64,000 nt of DNA from an uncultured Pelagibacteraceae bacterium (GCA_902569975.1 CACFWD010000002.1:49530-113529); one strand, 5' to 3'. Shown: positions 19,254 to 29,853, counted from the first letter of the stretch. The notes: generated by a model not told the origin, from the letters alone. A program made the numbers and translations.

Positions 19254-20422
19254 TGAGTAATTTAAAAAACTATCTTTTTACAAGTGAGTCCGTATCCGAA
19301 GGACATCCTGATAAAGTTTCAGATAGAATTTCAGATATGGTAGTTGACAGTTACTTATCTAATGATCCTTTTTCTAGAGTAGCCTGTGAAACATTAACAA
19401 CAACTAATAAAGTTGTTCTTGCAGGTGAAGTTAGAGGGCCAGAAATTAAAAAGGACGAATTAATTGAAAAAGTTAGAGACTGCATTAAAGATATTGGTTA
19501 TGATCAGAAGGGTTTTACCTGGAGAGAAGCAACAAAAATTGAAAGTCATTTACATTCTCAATCAGTTGATATTGCAATCGGTGTAGATTCTTCAGGAAAT
19601 AAAGATGAAGGAGCTGGTGATCAAGGAATTATGTTTGGATATGCATGCAGCGAAACAGAAGAACTGATGCCAGCACCTATTTATTATTCTCATAAAATTT
19701 TAAGATTAATGGCTGATGATAGAAAATCAGGAAAATTAAAAAATATTGAACCAGACTCCAAAAGTCAAGTTACATTTGAATATGAAAATGGAAAACCAAA
19801 AAAAATAAAATCTGTTGTAATATCTTCACAACACTCAGCTGATGTAAACCAAGCTAAAGTAAGAGAGTTACTAAGACCTTATATGATTAACTCGATTCCC
19901 AAAAATTTCTTAGAGGGATTTAATGAAGATGAATTTTACGTAAATCCTACAGGAAACTTTGTAATTGGTGGACCTGATGGTGACTGTGGACTGACTGGTA
20001 GAAAAATTATTGTTGATACATATGGTGGAGCAGCCCCTCATGGTGGAGGAGCATTTTCAGGAAAGGATCCAACTAAAGTTGATAGGTCAGCTGCTTACGC
20101 CTCAAGATATATAGCAAAAAATGTTGTTGCTTCAAAAATAGCTGACAAGTGTTTAATACAATTGGCTTATGCAATCGGAGTGTCAAAACCACTTTCAATT
20201 TATGTAAATTTATTTGATAATGATTTAGAAAAAAATAAATTTGTTGAGCAAAAAATTAGAGAAAATTTTGATTTAAGTCCAAGAGGAATAAGAGAGATGT
20301 TAAATCTTAATAAACCAATTTATGAAAAGACAGCTGCATATGGTCATTTTGGCCGAACACCAGAAAGTGATGGAGCATTTTCTTGGGAAAATACTGATAA
20401 AATTAAGGTTTTTTCAAAATAG
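19253..20422 (+). CDS. metK: S-adenosylmethionine synthetase
   Basis: Makes SAM from methionine and ATP. Landmarks: [12 protein letters not shown] (ATP-binding His), [12 protein letters not shown] (methionine/ATP loop), [23 protein letters not shown] and [19 protein letters not shown] (phosphate loop). Length 389 aa is normal. Its start overlaps the lnt stop by one base (TAATG), and there is no space for a SAM riboswitch, so it is probably read through from the fur-miaB-lnt operon. It is the last gene before the nusA promoter region. Confidence 0.99.
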   Translation: MSNLKNYLFTSESVSEGHPDKVSDRISDMVVDSYLSNDPFSRVACETLTTTNKVVLAGEVRGPEIKKDELIEKVRDCIKDIGYDQKGFTWREATKIESHLHSQSVDIAIGVDSSGNKDEGAGDQGIMFGYACSETEELMPAPIYYSHKILRLMADDRKSGKLKNIEPDSKSQVTFEYENGKPKKIKSVVISSQHSADVNQAKVRELLRPYMINSIPKNFLEGFNEDEFYVNPTGNFVIGGPDGDCGLTGRKIIVDTYGGAAPHGGGAFSGKDPTKVDRSAAYASRYIAKNVVASKIADKCLIQLAYAIGVSKPLSIYVNLFDNDLEKNKFVEQKIRENFDLSPRGIREMLNLNKPIYEKTAAYGHFGRTPESDGAFSWENTDKIKVFSK

Positions 20423-20428
20423 TTTTTA

Positions 20429-20456
20429 TTGAATTAAAAAAAAACTTTAATATATT
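20429..20456 (+). promoter_or_regulatory. Candidate promoter for the nusA-infB-rbfA-rpsO-pnp cluster
   Basis: TTGAAT at 20429-20434 and TATATT at 20451-20456 are separated by 16 bases. The element lies between metK and the leader hairpin at 20480. This is a consensus-based guess in a very AT-rich stretch, so it is weakly supported. Confidence 0.35.
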
Positions 20457-20479
20457 GCCTTTACATTATTGAATTTACA

Positions 20480-20509
20480 AAATGGGCTTAAGCCCATTTT
20501 TTTTTGGAG
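20480..20509 (+). ncRNA. rimP-leader-like hairpin upstream of nusA
   Basis: A perfect 20-base palindrome AAATGGGCTTAAGCCCATTT (20480-20499) runs into an uninterrupted T tract (20497-20505) and then GGAG (20506-20509), which is also the likely Shine-Dalgarno for nusA at 20521. This form, a G/C-rich hairpin ending in a U run and then GGAG, is the rimP-leader motif found ahead of rimP in proteobacteria, thought to act as an attenuator. Here rimP is absent and nusA follows directly. It could equally be a plain intrinsic terminator for metK. Assignment to the Rfam family is from memory. Confidence 0.6.
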
Positions 20510-20520
20510 CAAACATAAAA

Positions 20521-22074
20521 ATGTTAAATAAAAGAGCAGATAAATTAGAATTATTGAGAATCGCTGAGGCTGTAGCATTAGAAAAATCTATTGATAAAGA
20601 ACTAATAATTAGTTCGATGGAAACTGGAATAGCCAAAGCAGCAAAATCTAAATTTGGACAAGAAAACGAAATTAAAGTTTTAATAAATAGAGAAAATGGC
20701 GATATTGAACTTTTTAGAAAATTAATAATTTCTGAAAATCCAGAAAATGCAAATACTGAGATAAAACTTGAAGATGCGATATCCCTTAATGAAATTAACA
20801 AGGAAAAAAAAATTGGAGATGAGGTTTTACAGCCACTTCCATCTTTTGATTTTGGAAGAATAGCAGCTCAAACTGCGAAACAAGTAATTAGTACAAATGT
20901 AAGAGAGGCGGAAAGAGATAGACAGTTTAACGATTTCATAGATAAAAAAAATACAATTTTGAGTGGAATTGTTAAAAGATTAGAATTTGGAAATGTGATT
21001 GTAGATCTTGGAAGAACTGAAGCCATTATCCAAAAAAACGAAATGATCCCAAGAGAAAATATTAAAGCAGGTGATAGAGTTAAAGCATATTGTTATGATG
21101 TTAGGAGAGAACCAAGAGGTCAACAGATATTTTTATCAAGAGCTCATCCTAAATTTATGGAAAGATTATTTGTTCAAGAGGTTCCGGAGATTTATGACGG
21201 TTTAATTGAAATTAAATCTTCATCAAGAGACCCAGGTAGCAGAGCAAAGATTTGTGTCAAGGCTGTAGATACATCTTTAGATCCTGTAGGTGCGTGTGTT
21301 GGTATGAGAGGCTCAAGAGTTCAAGCAGTGGTTAATGAACTTCAAGGTGAAAAAATTGATATAGTAAACTGGTCAGAAGATCCAGCAATATTAGTTTCAA
21401 ATGCATTGTCACCAGCTGAAGTTCAAAGAGTAAATGTTGATGCTGAAAGAAAAAAACTAGATGTTATTCTTACTGAGGAAAATTTGAGCAAAGCTATTGG
21501 TAGAAGAGGTCAAAACGTAAGGCTAGCAACTAAGTTGTTAAATTATGAAATAAATATAATGACTGATGCAGAGGACTCTGAAACAAGACAATTAGAGTTT
21601 AAGGAAAAAACAGAGAATTTTGTAAAAAACTTAGAGCTTGACGAAACTTTGGGACAGTTGTTAGTTGCAGAAGGCTTTTCAACAATTGATGATATCAAAG
21701 ATAGTAATGCGGTAGATTTGATGAAAATAGAGGGTATCGAGGAGGATACTGCAAAAGCTTTGATTGAAAGAGCTAAAGAGTTTCATGAAAAAGATCAAGA
21801 AGACATTTCCCAACGTATAAAAGATCTTGGACTTGAAGAAGCTTTGAGAAATTTAAAGGGATTAACACCAGGTATGTTAGTTACTTTAGGTGAACAAAAA
21901 ATTTTAACGTTGGAAGACTTTGCTGATTTAGCGTCAGATGAATTAACTGGTAGCTATGACATTGTTAAAGGGGAAAGAGTTAAAATTCAAGGTTATTTAG
22001 AAGATTTTGCACTTTCAAAAGAGGAGGCAGATGAATTGATTATGTCTGCAAGAAACATTGTTTATAAAGATTGA
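20521..22074 (+). CDS. nusA: Transcription termination/antitermination factor NusA
   Basis: RNA polymerase-associated factor for pausing, termination and antitermination. The N-terminal RNAP-binding domain opens LELLRIAEAVALEKSIDKEL. An S1 domain follows (about residues 130-200, GIVKRLEFGNVIVDLG), then two KH domains (VGACVGMRGSRVQAVV and KAIGRRGQNVRLATKLL), then two C-terminal helix-hairpin-helix acidic repeats. I start at ATG 20521 (517 aa). An in-frame ATG at 20482 lies inside the leader hairpin and would add FFFGANIK-type residues, so I rejected it. infB follows after 10 bases; ylxR is absent. Confidence 0.97.
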   Translation: MLNKRADKLELLRIAEAVALEKSIDKELIISSMETGIAKAAKSKFGQENEIKVLINRENGDIELFRKLIISENPENANTEIKLEDAISLNEINKEKKIGDEVLQPLPSFDFGRIAAQTAKQVISTNVREAERDRQFNDFIDKKNTILSGIVKRLEFGNVIVDLGRTEAIIQKNEMIPRENIKAGDRVKAYCYDVRREPRGQQIFLSRAHPKFMERLFVQEVPEIYDGLIEIKSSSRDPGSRAKICVKAVDTSLDPVGACVGMRGSRVQAVVNELQGEKIDIVNWSEDPAILVSNALSPAEVQRVNVDAERKKLDVILTEENLSKAIGRRGQNVRLATKLLNYEINIMTDAEDSETRQLEFKEKTENFVKNLELDETLGQLLVAEGFSTIDDIKDSNAVDLMKIEGIEEDTAKALIERAKEFHEKDQEDISQRIKDLGLEEALRNLKGLTPGMLVTLGEQKILTLEDFADLASDELTGSYDIVKGERVKIQGYLEDFALSKEEADELIMSARNIVYKD

Positions 22075-22084
22075 GTGATGAGTT

Positions 22085-24304
22085 ATGGAAAACAAAAAAA
22101 CAAAACTTACAATTTCTGGTACAGCCAAAAAATCAATAAAAAATATTGAGATTGCTAGAACTCAAGGAAAAAATTCAGTTGTAATAGATAGGTCAAAGAG
22201 TAATTTTGTTAAAAAAGGGAGCTCATTCAAATCATCAGGATCTAATACTAGACCAAAACAAAATACATCTTTTAATCGTGGAGCACCTTTCAAATCTACT
22301 TTGGGAGTAAAAACACCTTCTATTTCTAGTGATTTTGAAAGAAGAAAGCTTGCAGAACAAAGAGCAACTAAGAGATTAAAAGGTGATAGCGAAAGTAAAA
22401 AAATAAAAATTGGAATTAAAAAAAGAGAAAAAAAATTAACCGTTTCAAGAGCTTTAAGTGATGAAATTGAGGCTAGAGAAAGAAGTTTGGCGTCAGTTAA
22501 AAGAGCAAGAGAAAAAGAACAAAAAAATCTAAATAAAGATGAGAAAAAAGAAAATTTAAAACCAGTAAAAAGAGATATTAATATACCAGAAGCTATTACT
22601 GTAAGAGAACTTGCAAATAGAATGGCAGAACAATCCAGTAATGTAATAAAGTATCTGTTTGGAATGGGAGTAACAGTTACTATTAACCAAACTTTAGCAG
22701 CTGATACAGCAGAATTTTTAGTTAAAGAATTTGGACATAATCCTATTCGTGAGGAAAAGGCAGAGGAAATAATTAAAAAAATTAAAGCAACAAGAGTAGA
22801 AAATTTAAAAAATAGACCACCAATAGTTACAGTAATGGGTCATGTTGATCATGGTAAAACTTCAGTGCTTGATGTATTAAGGAGTGCAAACGTAGTTTCA
22901 GGGGAATTTGGGGGAATTACACAACATATTGGTGCCTATCAAATTGAAAGTAACTCAAATAAATTAACGTTTATTGATACTCCTGGTCACGCTGCTTTTA
23001 CAGAGATGAGAGCGAGAGGCTCTAAATTAACAGATGTTGTAGTTCTAGTAGTTGCAGCAGATGATGGGGTAAAGCCCCAAACAGTAGAGTCTATTAAGCA
23101 TGCTAAGGCAGCAAATGTTCCAATTGTTGTGGCTATTAATAAATGTGATTTACCAGAGGCAGATCCACAAAAGATTAAAAATCAATTATTAGAACATGAA
23201 TTGATTGCAGAAGATTTATCAGGAGAAACTTTGATGGTTGAAATATCTGCTAAAACAAAATTTAATTTAGATAAGTTAGTTGAAGCAATTGTTCTTCAAG
23301 CTGAAATTTTAGATCTAAAAACTGACTTTGACTCGAAAGCGACAGGTGTTGTGTTAGAGTCAAAAATTGATGTTGGGAGAGGTCCCGTAGCAACAATAAT
23401 TGTAACAACTGGTACTCTTAAAAAAGGAGATTTTTTTGTAAGTGGTTTAAAATGGGGAAAAGTCAGAGCGATTATAAATGATAAAGCAAAAAATATTAAT
23501 GAGGCACCTCCCTCAACACCTGTTGAAATTTTAGGTATAAATGGCGCTGCAAAAGCAGGTGACGATTTTATTGTCTTAGACAATGAAAAAGAGGCCAAAA
23601 CTCTTAGTGAAAATAGGGCTGAAGAAGCAAAAGATGGAAAAAACCTGCTATCATTTGCAACTCAAGAGTCAGCTTTCTCAGACAAGTCTACAGAAGAACT
23701 TAACTTGATAATTAAATCTGACGTACATGGTTCATCTGAGGCTATAAAAAATGCTATTAGTCAAATTAAACATGAGGAAGTAAAACCTAAAATTATTTTA
23801 GCCGATATTGGTATGGTAACCGAGACGGATGTAACTCTTGCTAAAGCTTCAAATGCAGTATTAATTGCATTTAATGTTAAACCAAGTAAGGAAGCAAAAA
23901 AACTTGCTGAAAATGAAAATATTAAAATTTCTTCTTACAATATAATTTATGAAGTTTTAGATTATATTAAACAAAGAATGTCTGGATTACTTACACCTGA
24001 TTTACAAGAAAAAATTACAGGAACTGCACAAATTTTGGAACTTTTTAAAGTCTCAGGAGCTGGAAAAGTTGCTGGTTGTAAGATAACAGAGGGAGAAATT
24101 TCAGGCACTTCAGAAGTAAGATTAATAAGAGATGGAAAGATTGTTTATACTGGAAAAGTAGGCACTTTATTTAGAGAAAAAAATCAAGTGAAACAGGTAA
24201 TTAATGGTCAGGAATGTGGAATTACGATAAAAGATTACATGGATTTTCAAAAAGGTGACATGATAGAAGCATTTAATGTAACTTCGAAAGAGAGAACAAT
24301 ATAA
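22085..24304 (+). CDS. infB: Translation initiation factor IF-2
   Basis: GTPase that brings fMet-tRNA to the 30S subunit. The N-terminal about 155 residues are basic and low-complexity. An IF2_N module ([22 protein letters not shown]) precedes the G domain with G1 GHVDHGKT, G3 DTPGHAAF and G4 NKCD, followed by the beta-barrel and C-terminal tRNA-binding domains. 739 aa, shorter than E. coli IF2 alpha (890 aa), as expected for a reduced genome. Its stop overlaps the rbfA start (TAATG). Confidence 0.98.
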   Translation: MENKKTKLTISGTAKKSIKNIEIARTQGKNSVVIDRSKSNFVKKGSSFKSSGSNTRPKQNTSFNRGAPFKSTLGVKTPSISSDFERRKLAEQRATKRLKGDSESKKIKIGIKKREKKLTVSRALSDEIEARERSLASVKRAREKEQKNLNKDEKKENLKPVKRDINIPEAITVRELANRMAEQSSNVIKYLFGMGVTVTINQTLAADTAEFLVKEFGHNPIREEKAEEIIKKIKATRVENLKNRPPIVTVMGHVDHGKTSVLDVLRSANVVSGEFGGITQHIGAYQIESNSNKLTFIDTPGHAAFTEMRARGSKLTDVVVLVVAADDGVKPQTVESIKHAKAANVPIVVAINKCDLPEADPQKIKNQLLEHELIAEDLSGETLMVEISAKTKFNLDKLVEAIVLQAEILDLKTDFDSKATGVVLESKIDVGRGPVATIIVTTGTLKKGDFFVSGLKWGKVRAIINDKAKNINEAPPSTPVEILGINGAAKAGDDFIVLDNEKEAKTLSENRAEEAKDGKNLLSFATQESAFSDKSTEELNLIIKSDVHGSSEAIKNAISQIKHEEVKPKIILADIGMVTETDVTLAKASNAVLIAFNVKPSKEAKKLAENENIKISSYNIIYEVLDYIKQRMSGLLTPDLQEKITGTAQILELFKVSGAGKVAGCKITEGEISGTSEVRLIRDGKIVYTGKVGTLFREKNQVKQVINGQECGITIKDYMDFQKGDMIEAFNVTSKERTI

Positions 24305-24684
24305 TGGCTGATAGAATCGGAAAACCAATTACCCAGAGACAACTCAGAGTAGGTGAAATGATTAAACAGGCTTTATGTATGGTTTTCATGAAAAATGAAG
24401 CTAAAGTTCCTAACTTAGAAACAAATACAATTACAGTTACTGAAGTAAGAATGAGTCAAGATCTTAAAATTGCAAAAGCATATGTAATGCCATTAGGTGG
24501 AAAAGATGCCGATAAAGTTATTGATCAACTTAAAGATTATTCTTTTTTAATAAGAAAAATTTTATCTAAAAAAGTATTTATGAAATATTTACCAAAAATA
24601 CTTTTTAGAAAAGATGAGTCTTTTGAATATGCGGAAAAGATAGAAAACTTAATAAAACAAACAAATAAGGAAAAGGAAGTATGA
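24304..24684 (+). CDS. rbfA: Ribosome-binding factor A
   Basis: Small KH-fold protein for late 30S maturation. Family landmarks are QRQLRVGEMIKQAL at the N terminus, TVTEVRMSQDLKIAKAYV in the middle and KYLPKILFRKDESFEYAEKIENLI near the end. Length 126 aa is normal. It overlaps infB by one base and rpsO by 4 (ATGA), indicating tight translational coupling. truB, which usually stands between rbfA and rpsO, is absent. Confidence 0.96.
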   Translation: MADRIGKPITQRQLRVGEMIKQALCMVFMKNEAKVPNLETNTITVTEVRMSQDLKIAKAYVMPLGGKDADKVIDQLKDYSFLIRKILSKKVFMKYLPKILFRKDESFEYAEKIENLIKQTNKEKEV

Positions 24685-24929
24685 ATAGTAAAGTAAAAGA
24701 ATTAGCAATTCATGATAAAGACACAGGGTCTTCAGAAATTCAAATTGCATTGCTAACTGAGAAGATAGAAACTCTCTCAAAACATATCAAACAATTTAAA
24801 AAAGATAAACATTCTTCTGTAGGACTGTTAAAAGCAGTTAATAGGAGAAAGAAATTGCTAGATTATTTAAAAAAAAATAAAATAGATTCTTATAAGAATG
24901 TGCTATCGAAGTTAAATTTAAGAAAATAA
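24681..24929 (+). CDS. rpsO: 30S ribosomal protein S15
   Basis: Primary 16S rRNA-binding protein of the platform. The signature region DTGSSEIQIALLTEKIETLSKHI, then KKDKHSSVGLLKAVNRRKKLLDYLKK, is diagnostic. 82 aa, slightly under the usual 88-89, mostly because the N terminus is short. The start overlaps rbfA by 4 bases. pnp begins 43 bases downstream, the classical rpsO-pnp pair. Confidence 0.97.
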   Translation: MNSKVKELAIHDKDTGSSEIQIALLTEKIETLSKHIKQFKKDKHSSVGLLKAVNRRKKLLDYLKKNKIDSYKNVLSKLNLRK

Positions 24930-24945
24930 AAATCAAGTTAGATAG

Positions 24946-24975
24946 AACGAAACGAAACGAAATGGAAATGAAATG
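24946..24975 (+). repeat. (AACGA)3 purine-rich repeat leading into the pnp start
   Basis: Three exact copies of the pentamer AACGA (24946-24960) followed by the degenerate AATGG and AAATG units that contain the pnp ATG. Three ATG triplets (24962, 24968, 24973) lie in this short run. Only 24973 opens pnp. It could be a binding site or simple slippage sequence; no hairpin is visible. Confidence 0.6.
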
Positions 24976-27045
24976 TTTAAAGTATATAAAAAGGAAATTG
25001 AAGTAGCGGGAAAGAAGATAAGTTTAGAAACAGGTAAAGTAGCAAGACAGGCAGACGGTGCAATAATCGCAACATGTGGAGAAACAGTCGTACTAGCAAC
25101 AGTAGTAGGAGCAAAAAAAGTAAATCCTGATACGGATTACTTTCCATTATCTGTAAATTACCAAGAAAAATATTATGCAGCTGGAAAAATTCCAGGTGGA
25201 TATTTCAAAAGAGAAGCAAGACCAACTGAGAGCGAAACATTAATCTCTAGATTAATTGACAGACCAATCAGACCTTTGTTTCCTGATGAATTTAAAAATG
25301 AAGTACAATTATTACCAACAGTAATTTCATACGATAAAGAAAATGAAACAGATATTTTATCAATCACTGCGTCTTCAGCAGCTTTAGCTATATCAGGAAT
25401 GCCATTTATGGGTCCCGTAGGAGCTTCAAGGGTTGGTTTTATAGATGGAAAATACGTTTTAAATCCATCAAAAGTAGATTTAGAAAAATCAAAATTAGAT
25501 TTAGTTGTAGCAGGTACAAAAGATGCTGTGCTTATGGTTGAGTCTGAAGCAAGTGGTTTAACAGAAGAAGAAATGTTAAATGCAGTTAAATTTGGTCATG
25601 AGGGTTTTGTTCCACTAATCGAGATGATAGAGGAACTTGCAAAAGATTGTAGAAAACCTGAATGGACTGTTGAAAAGAAAGACCTATCAGAAGTCAAGAA
25701 AAAACTTGAAGAAACTTTTACAAAGGATCTTAAAAAAGCTTTTGCAACAAGAGATAAACAAGATAGATCAAATCAGATTTCAGAGATTACTGATAAAGCT
25801 AAAAAGCTTTATGAAGAAGATGAAAACTACACAGATCTTGATGTTAACAGTCAGTTAAAAAATCTTGAAAAGTCTATTGTTAGAACAGACATTCTAAAAA
25901 ATAAAAATAGAATTGATGGTAGAGGTTTATCAGATGTAAGACCTATCGAATGTGAAGTGGGTGTTTTACCAAGAGCGCATGGTTCTGCATTATTTACTAG
26001 AGGAGAAACCCAAGCAATTGTTGTAGCAACTTTAGGAACATCTGATGATGAGCAAAGAATTGAAAGTTTAGATGGATTACAAAGAGAGCGATTTATGCTT
26101 CACTATAATTTTCCTCCTTTTTCAGTTGGAGAAACTGGAAGAATTGGAACAGGTAGAAGAGAAATTGGTCATGGTAAATTAGCTTGGAGAGCAATTAACT
26201 CTTCATTACCTACAAAAGAAGCATTTCCATATACTCTTAGAGTAGTTTCAGAGATTACAGAGTCTAACGGTTCTTCATCAATGGCTACTGTTTGCGGAAC
26301 TTCTTTAGCATTAATGGATGCTGGAGTACCAATAAAAGAGCCAGTTGCTGGTATTGCAATGGGATTAATTAAAGAAGGTGATGATTTCAGCGTCCTTTCA
26401 GATATCCTAGGTGATGAAGATCATCTTGGTGACATGGACTTTAAAGTTGCTGGAACTAAGGACGGAATTACCTCTCTTCAAATGGATATCAAAATTACAG
26501 GTATTACTTTTGAAATTATGGAGCAGGCATTGAACCAAGCTAAAGATGGAAGAGTTCATATCTTAGGAGAAATGAATAAAGCATTGTCAGCCTCAAGATC
26601 TGATGTTGGAAAACACACTCCAAAAATGGAACAAGTTAATGTTGATAAGAAAGATATTGCTGCTGTCATTGGAAAAGGTGGTGCAACGATCAGAGAGATT
26701 GTTGAAAAATCAGGTGCAAAAGTAGATGTAAATGATGAAGGTGTGGTAACAGTTGCTGCTCCAGATGAAGAGTCGAGAAATATCGCAATGCAAATGATCA
26801 AAGACATAACTGCAAAAGCTGAATTAAATAAAATTTATTCGGGTAAAGTAATGAAGATTATGGAGTTTGGTGCATTTGTTAATTTCTTAGGAAAACAAGA
26901 TGGACTTGTTCATATTTCAGAACTAGCAGATAAAAGAGTTGCCAAGGTTACCGATGTAGTAAAAGAGGGTGATGAAGTTAAAGTTAAAGTAATTGGCTTT
27001 GATAGAGGTAAAGTTAAACTTTCTATGAAACAGGCAGTTGAATAA
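24973..27045 (+). CDS. pnp: Polyribonucleotide nucleotidyltransferase (PNPase)
   Basis: 3'-5' phosphorolytic exoribonuclease, a degradosome component. It has two RNase PH domains (residues about 12-145 and 310-530, with [14 protein letters not shown] and the [19 protein letters not shown] active-site region), a KH domain ([12 protein letters not shown]) and a C-terminal S1 domain ([25 protein letters not shown]). 690 aa, full length. It follows rpsO. The usual RNase III-cleaved leader hairpin is not obvious in the short gap, so autoregulation of the E. coli type is doubtful. Confidence 0.98.
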   Translation: MFKVYKKEIEVAGKKISLETGKVARQADGAIIATCGETVVLATVVGAKKVNPDTDYFPLSVNYQEKYYAAGKIPGGYFKREARPTESETLISRLIDRPIRPLFPDEFKNEVQLLPTVISYDKENETDILSITASSAALAISGMPFMGPVGASRVGFIDGKYVLNPSKVDLEKSKLDLVVAGTKDAVLMVESEASGLTEEEMLNAVKFGHEGFVPLIEMIEELAKDCRKPEWTVEKKDLSEVKKKLEETFTKDLKKAFATRDKQDRSNQISEITDKAKKLYEEDENYTDLDVNSQLKNLEKSIVRTDILKNKNRIDGRGLSDVRPIECEVGVLPRAHGSALFTRGETQAIVVATLGTSDDEQRIESLDGLQRERFMLHYNFPPFSVGETGRIGTGRREIGHGKLAWRAINSSLPTKEAFPYTLRVVSEITESNGSSSMATVCGTSLALMDAGVPIKEPVAGIAMGLIKEGDDFSVLSDILGDEDHLGDMDFKVAGTKDGITSLQMDIKITGITFEIMEQALNQAKDGRVHILGEMNKALSASRSDVGKHTPKMEQVNVDKKDIAAVIGKGGATIREIVEKSGAKVDVNDEGVVTVAAPDEESRNIAMQMIKDITAKAELNKIYSGKVMKIMEFGAFVNFLGKQDGLVHISELADKRVAKVTDVVKEGDEVKVKVIGFDRGKVKLSMKQAVE

Positions 27046-27089
27046 TAGTAAATATTTTCTGATATTTTATGATTGAATAAAATAATTTT

Positions 27090-27842
27090 TTATTTCTTAA
27101 ATATAAGTAATTTACTATTATTCCAAAATCCTGAATAGTTATATTTGTGTTTACATTCACAAAAAAAGATATCCGTAAATTCATTTTTTAAATGCTTAAG
27201 TTTCTCATAATATAATTCCTCACGATAATTTTTTTTTTTTACAAAAACATCTTCTATTATTAGAAAACCACCTTTTTTTAGAAATTTGTGTGTCTCTTCA
27301 ACAACATTTATTTGGTGGTCAAATAGATGAGAGGTATCATCAATTATCAAATCGTATAAAATATTATTTTTTTCAAATAAATCTTTAATGTTATTTTTAT
27401 TGTTAACATCTAAATGAAAGTAATTAACTTTATTTAGTTGGAGTTTTTTTGAGTTTTCTATAAGCTGATCATCATTATCGAAAACATCTATATTTGCATT
27501 TTTAAAATATTCTCTAAACATTTTTAAAGAAGCAGATTGTGCCACACCTAATTCAGCAATATTGATATTGCTAGTTTTAAAATGATTAAGCAACATGTTG
27601 TATATAGGTGTATACGAATGCTGATGATTAGTTTTTTTATTATAAACAGACTTATCAGTTCCGTATTTTTCTCCTAATAAGCATAATTCAGATAAATAAC
27701 CACTAGAATCAATTTTTATGGAACTAAAATTATTTTCTACTTTTTTAAATTTTACTCTATTTTTTAGGTTTATTTTATCAAGAATTTTTTCAAAAAAGTT
27801 TTTCCAAGAACTATAAATTAGTCCTAAATCTTTTTTTTTCAT
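27090..27842 (-). CDS. Class I SAM-dependent methyltransferase-like protein
   Basis: A 250-aa protein. The recognisable core is LGEKYGTDKS, HSYTPIYNMLLNHF, then the SAM-binding strand NIAELGVAQSASLKMFREYF with IDVFDND (acidic ribose-binding end), and YDLIIDDTSHLFDHQI. This YGTDK/HxYTPxY arrangement occurs in methyltransferases of polysaccharide and secondary-metabolite clusters, so an O-methylation of a sugar is conceivable. The acceptor is unknown. An in-frame ATG at 27902 would overlap fabI by 50 bases; ATG 27842 (MKKKDLG) sits 10 bases after fabI and is preferred. It is downstream of fabA-fabB-fabI on the same strand. Confidence 0.75.
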   Translation of the reverse strand: MKKKDLGLIYSSWKNFFEKILDKINLKNRVKFKKVENNFSSIKIDSSGYLSELCLLGEKYGTDKSVYNKKTNHQHSYTPIYNMLLNHFKTSNINIAELGVAQSASLKMFREYFKNANIDVFDNDDQLIENSKKLQLNKVNYFHLDVNNKNNIKDLFEKNNILYDLIIDDTSHLFDHQINVVEETHKFLKKGGFLIIEDVFVKKKNYREELYYEKLKHLKNEFTDIFFCECKHKYNYSGFWNNSKLLIFKK

Positions 27843-27852
27843 TTTTAATAGA

Positions 27853-28638
27853 TTAGACAATATTTTTAGGATCTGGCATTCCAACTTTATTATATCCAGC
27901 ATCTACATAATGAATTTCTCCAGTTACTCCATTTGCCAAATCACTCAAAAGATATAATGCTGAATTTCCTACATCGTGGATATCTACATTTCTTTTTAAA
28001 AAAGAATGGTCTTCATTCCATTTATATAAAAATTTTGCATCTCCAATAGCAGATGCAGCAAGTGTTTTAATAGGTCCAGCACTAATTGCATTTACCCTCA
28101 CACCTTTAGCACCTAGATCTCTTGCTAAATATTTTACACTTGATTCAAGAGCTGATTTACAAACACCCATCACATTGTAATTAGGAATAGTCTTTGTTGA
28201 CTCATAAGTTAAAGTTAACAGACTTCCACCTTTCTGCATAACTTTTGAGGCTTCCTTTGCAACTTCAGTAAATGAAAAGCATGAAATTAGCATACTTCTT
28301 AAAAAATTTTCTCTCGATGTATTCAAATATTCGCCTGAAAGTTCTGATTTGTCCGAAAAGGCTACTGCATGGACTACAAAATCTATTTCGCCCCAGTTAG
28401 ATTTAATATCTTCAAATAATTTTACTATTTCTTCTTTTTTTTCAACATCACAGCTAAATGTGAATTTTGAATTTAGTTTATCAGCTAAGGGGATTACTCT
28501 TTTTTTTAAAGCGTCCCCAAGGTATGTAAAAGAAAGTTCCGCACCAGCTTCAGCTAATTTTTGAGAAATACCCCAAGCGATAGATCTCTCATTAGCAACT
28601 CCCATAATTAATCCTTTTTTACCTTTCATTAAACTCAT
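27853..28638 (-). CDS. fabI: Enoyl-[acyl-carrier-protein] reductase (NADH) FabI
   Basis: Last step of type II fatty acid elongation: reduces trans-2-enoyl-ACP. SDR fold with GLIMGVANERSIAWGI at the nucleotide site and the FabI-type Tyr-x6-Lys active site in NYNVMGVCKSALES, preceded by LTYESTKTIPNYN (second Tyr). The 261 aa are normal. A start at the internal Met (MKGKKG, three codons in) is equally possible. It lies 3 bases after fabB in the fabA-fabB-fabI order seen beside irr in alphaproteobacteria. Confidence 0.97.
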   Translation of the reverse strand: MSLMKGKKGLIMGVANERSIAWGISQKLAEAGAELSFTYLGDALKKRVIPLADKLNSKFTFSCDVEKKEEIVKLFEDIKSNWGEIDFVVHAVAFSDKSELSGEYLNTSRENFLRSMLISCFSFTEVAKEASKVMQKGGSLLTLTYESTKTIPNYNVMGVCKSALESSVKYLARDLGAKGVRVNAISAGPIKTLAASAIGDAKFLYKWNEDHSFLKRNVDIHDVGNSALYLLSDLANGVTGEIHYVDAGYNKVGMPDPKNIV

Positions 28639-28641
28639 AAA

Positions 28642-29853
28642 TTAAACTTTTTCAAAAATTAAAGCTGCATTAGTTCCACCAAAACCAAAGCTATTTGACA
28701 TTACTGTATTTAATGTTGCTCCCGTTTCAGTTTTTGCAACAATAGGAAATTTTTTAGCACCATCATCCATTTCAGTAATATTTGCAGAGCCTGTTATGAA
28801 ATTATTTTTCATCATTATCAAACAATAAATTGCTTCATGAACAGAAGCTGCCCCCAAAGGGTGACCTGATAAAGATTTTGTTGAACTTATTTTAGGAATA
28901 TTGTCTCCAAAAGTTTCTTTAATAGCATTAAGCTCAGTTATATCTCCCACAGGAGTAGATGTTCCATGAGTATTGATATAATCAATTTTATTTTTAGCAG
29001 TTGCAATTGCCATTTTCATACATCTTACAGCACCCTCACCTGATGGCGCTACCATATCATATCCATCTGAAGTTGCTCCATAACCAGTTAATTCTGCGTA
29101 TATTTTAGCTCCTCTAGCTTTAGCATGTTCGAATTCTTCAAGAACTAACACTCCACCTCCACCAGCAATCACAAAGCCATCTCTCGATTTATCATAGGCT
29201 CTTGATGCTGTCTCTGGTGAATTATTATACTTTGAAGACAAAGCTGTCATTGCGTCAAACATTGCAGTCATTGCCCAATGTATTTCCTCACTGCCTCCAG
29301 CAAAAACAATATCTTGTTTGCCCATCTGTATTAATTCCATACCATTGCCAATGCAGTGACCGCTAGTAGCACACGCAGAACTCATTGTATAATTTGTTCC
29401 TTTTATCTTAAATGGTACAGCCAATGTAGCAGAAGCTGTACTAGCCATAGTTCTTGGAACAATGAATGGCCCCATTAATTTTGGGGTCTTGGCTCTAGTT
29501 TTATCTGCTGCTAAAATAACATTTTCTATAGAGGGTCCTCCTGAACCCATCACTATTCCGGTTTTAAAGTTACTTACTTCATTTTCTTTTAAGCCAGAGT
29601 CTTCAATGGCCTCCTTCATTGCAATAAAATTATATGCTGAACCTGAACCCATAAATCTAATTGTTTTTCTATCGATATGATCTTCAAGTTTAATATTTGG
29701 TTTACCATGAACATGGCTTTTTAAATTATGCTCTTTGTTGTCTTCAGCATAAGAAATTCCTGATTTTGAATTTAATAAAGATTGATAAACTTCTTCTTGA
29801 TTATTTCCCAAGCAAGAAACGACTCCTAATCCTGTAATAACTACCCTTCTCAT
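28642..29853 (-). CDS. fabB: 3-oxoacyl-[acyl-carrier-protein] synthase I FabB
   Basis: Condensing enzyme that elongates acyl-ACP and, with FabA, makes unsaturated fatty acids. Active-site Cys in [11 protein letters not shown], the two catalytic His in [11 protein letters not shown] and [11 protein letters not shown], and the C-terminal [13 protein letters not shown] loop are all present. 403 aa. Start and fabA stop share one base, so the genes are co-translated. Pairing with fabA favours FabB over FabF. Confidence 0.97.
   Translation of the reverse strand: MRRVVITGLGVVSCLGNNQEEVYQSLLNSKSGISYAEDNKEHNLKSHVHGKPNIKLEDHIDRKTIRFMGSGSAYNFIAMKEAIEDSGLKENEVSNFKTGIVMGSGGPSIENVILAADKTRAKTPKLMGPFIVPRTMASTASATLAVPFKIKGTNYTMSSACATSGHCIGNGMELIQMGKQDIVFAGGSEEIHWAMTAMFDAMTALSSKYNNSPETASRAYDKSRDGFVIAGGGGVLVLEEFEHAKARGAKIYAELTGYGATSDGYDMVAPSGEGAVRCMKMAIATAKNKIDYINTHGTSTPVGDITELNAIKETFGDNIPKISSTKSLSGHPLGAASVHEAIYCLIMMKNNFITGSANITEMDDGAKKFPIVAKTETGATLNTVMSNSFGFGGTNAALIFEKV

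Noticed and set aside
20482-20520. A longer NusA starting at ATG 20482
   Set aside because: That codon lies in the leader palindrome, and the extra residues come from the hairpin and T run. The start at 20521 has a suitable GGAG and begins the known NusA N terminus.
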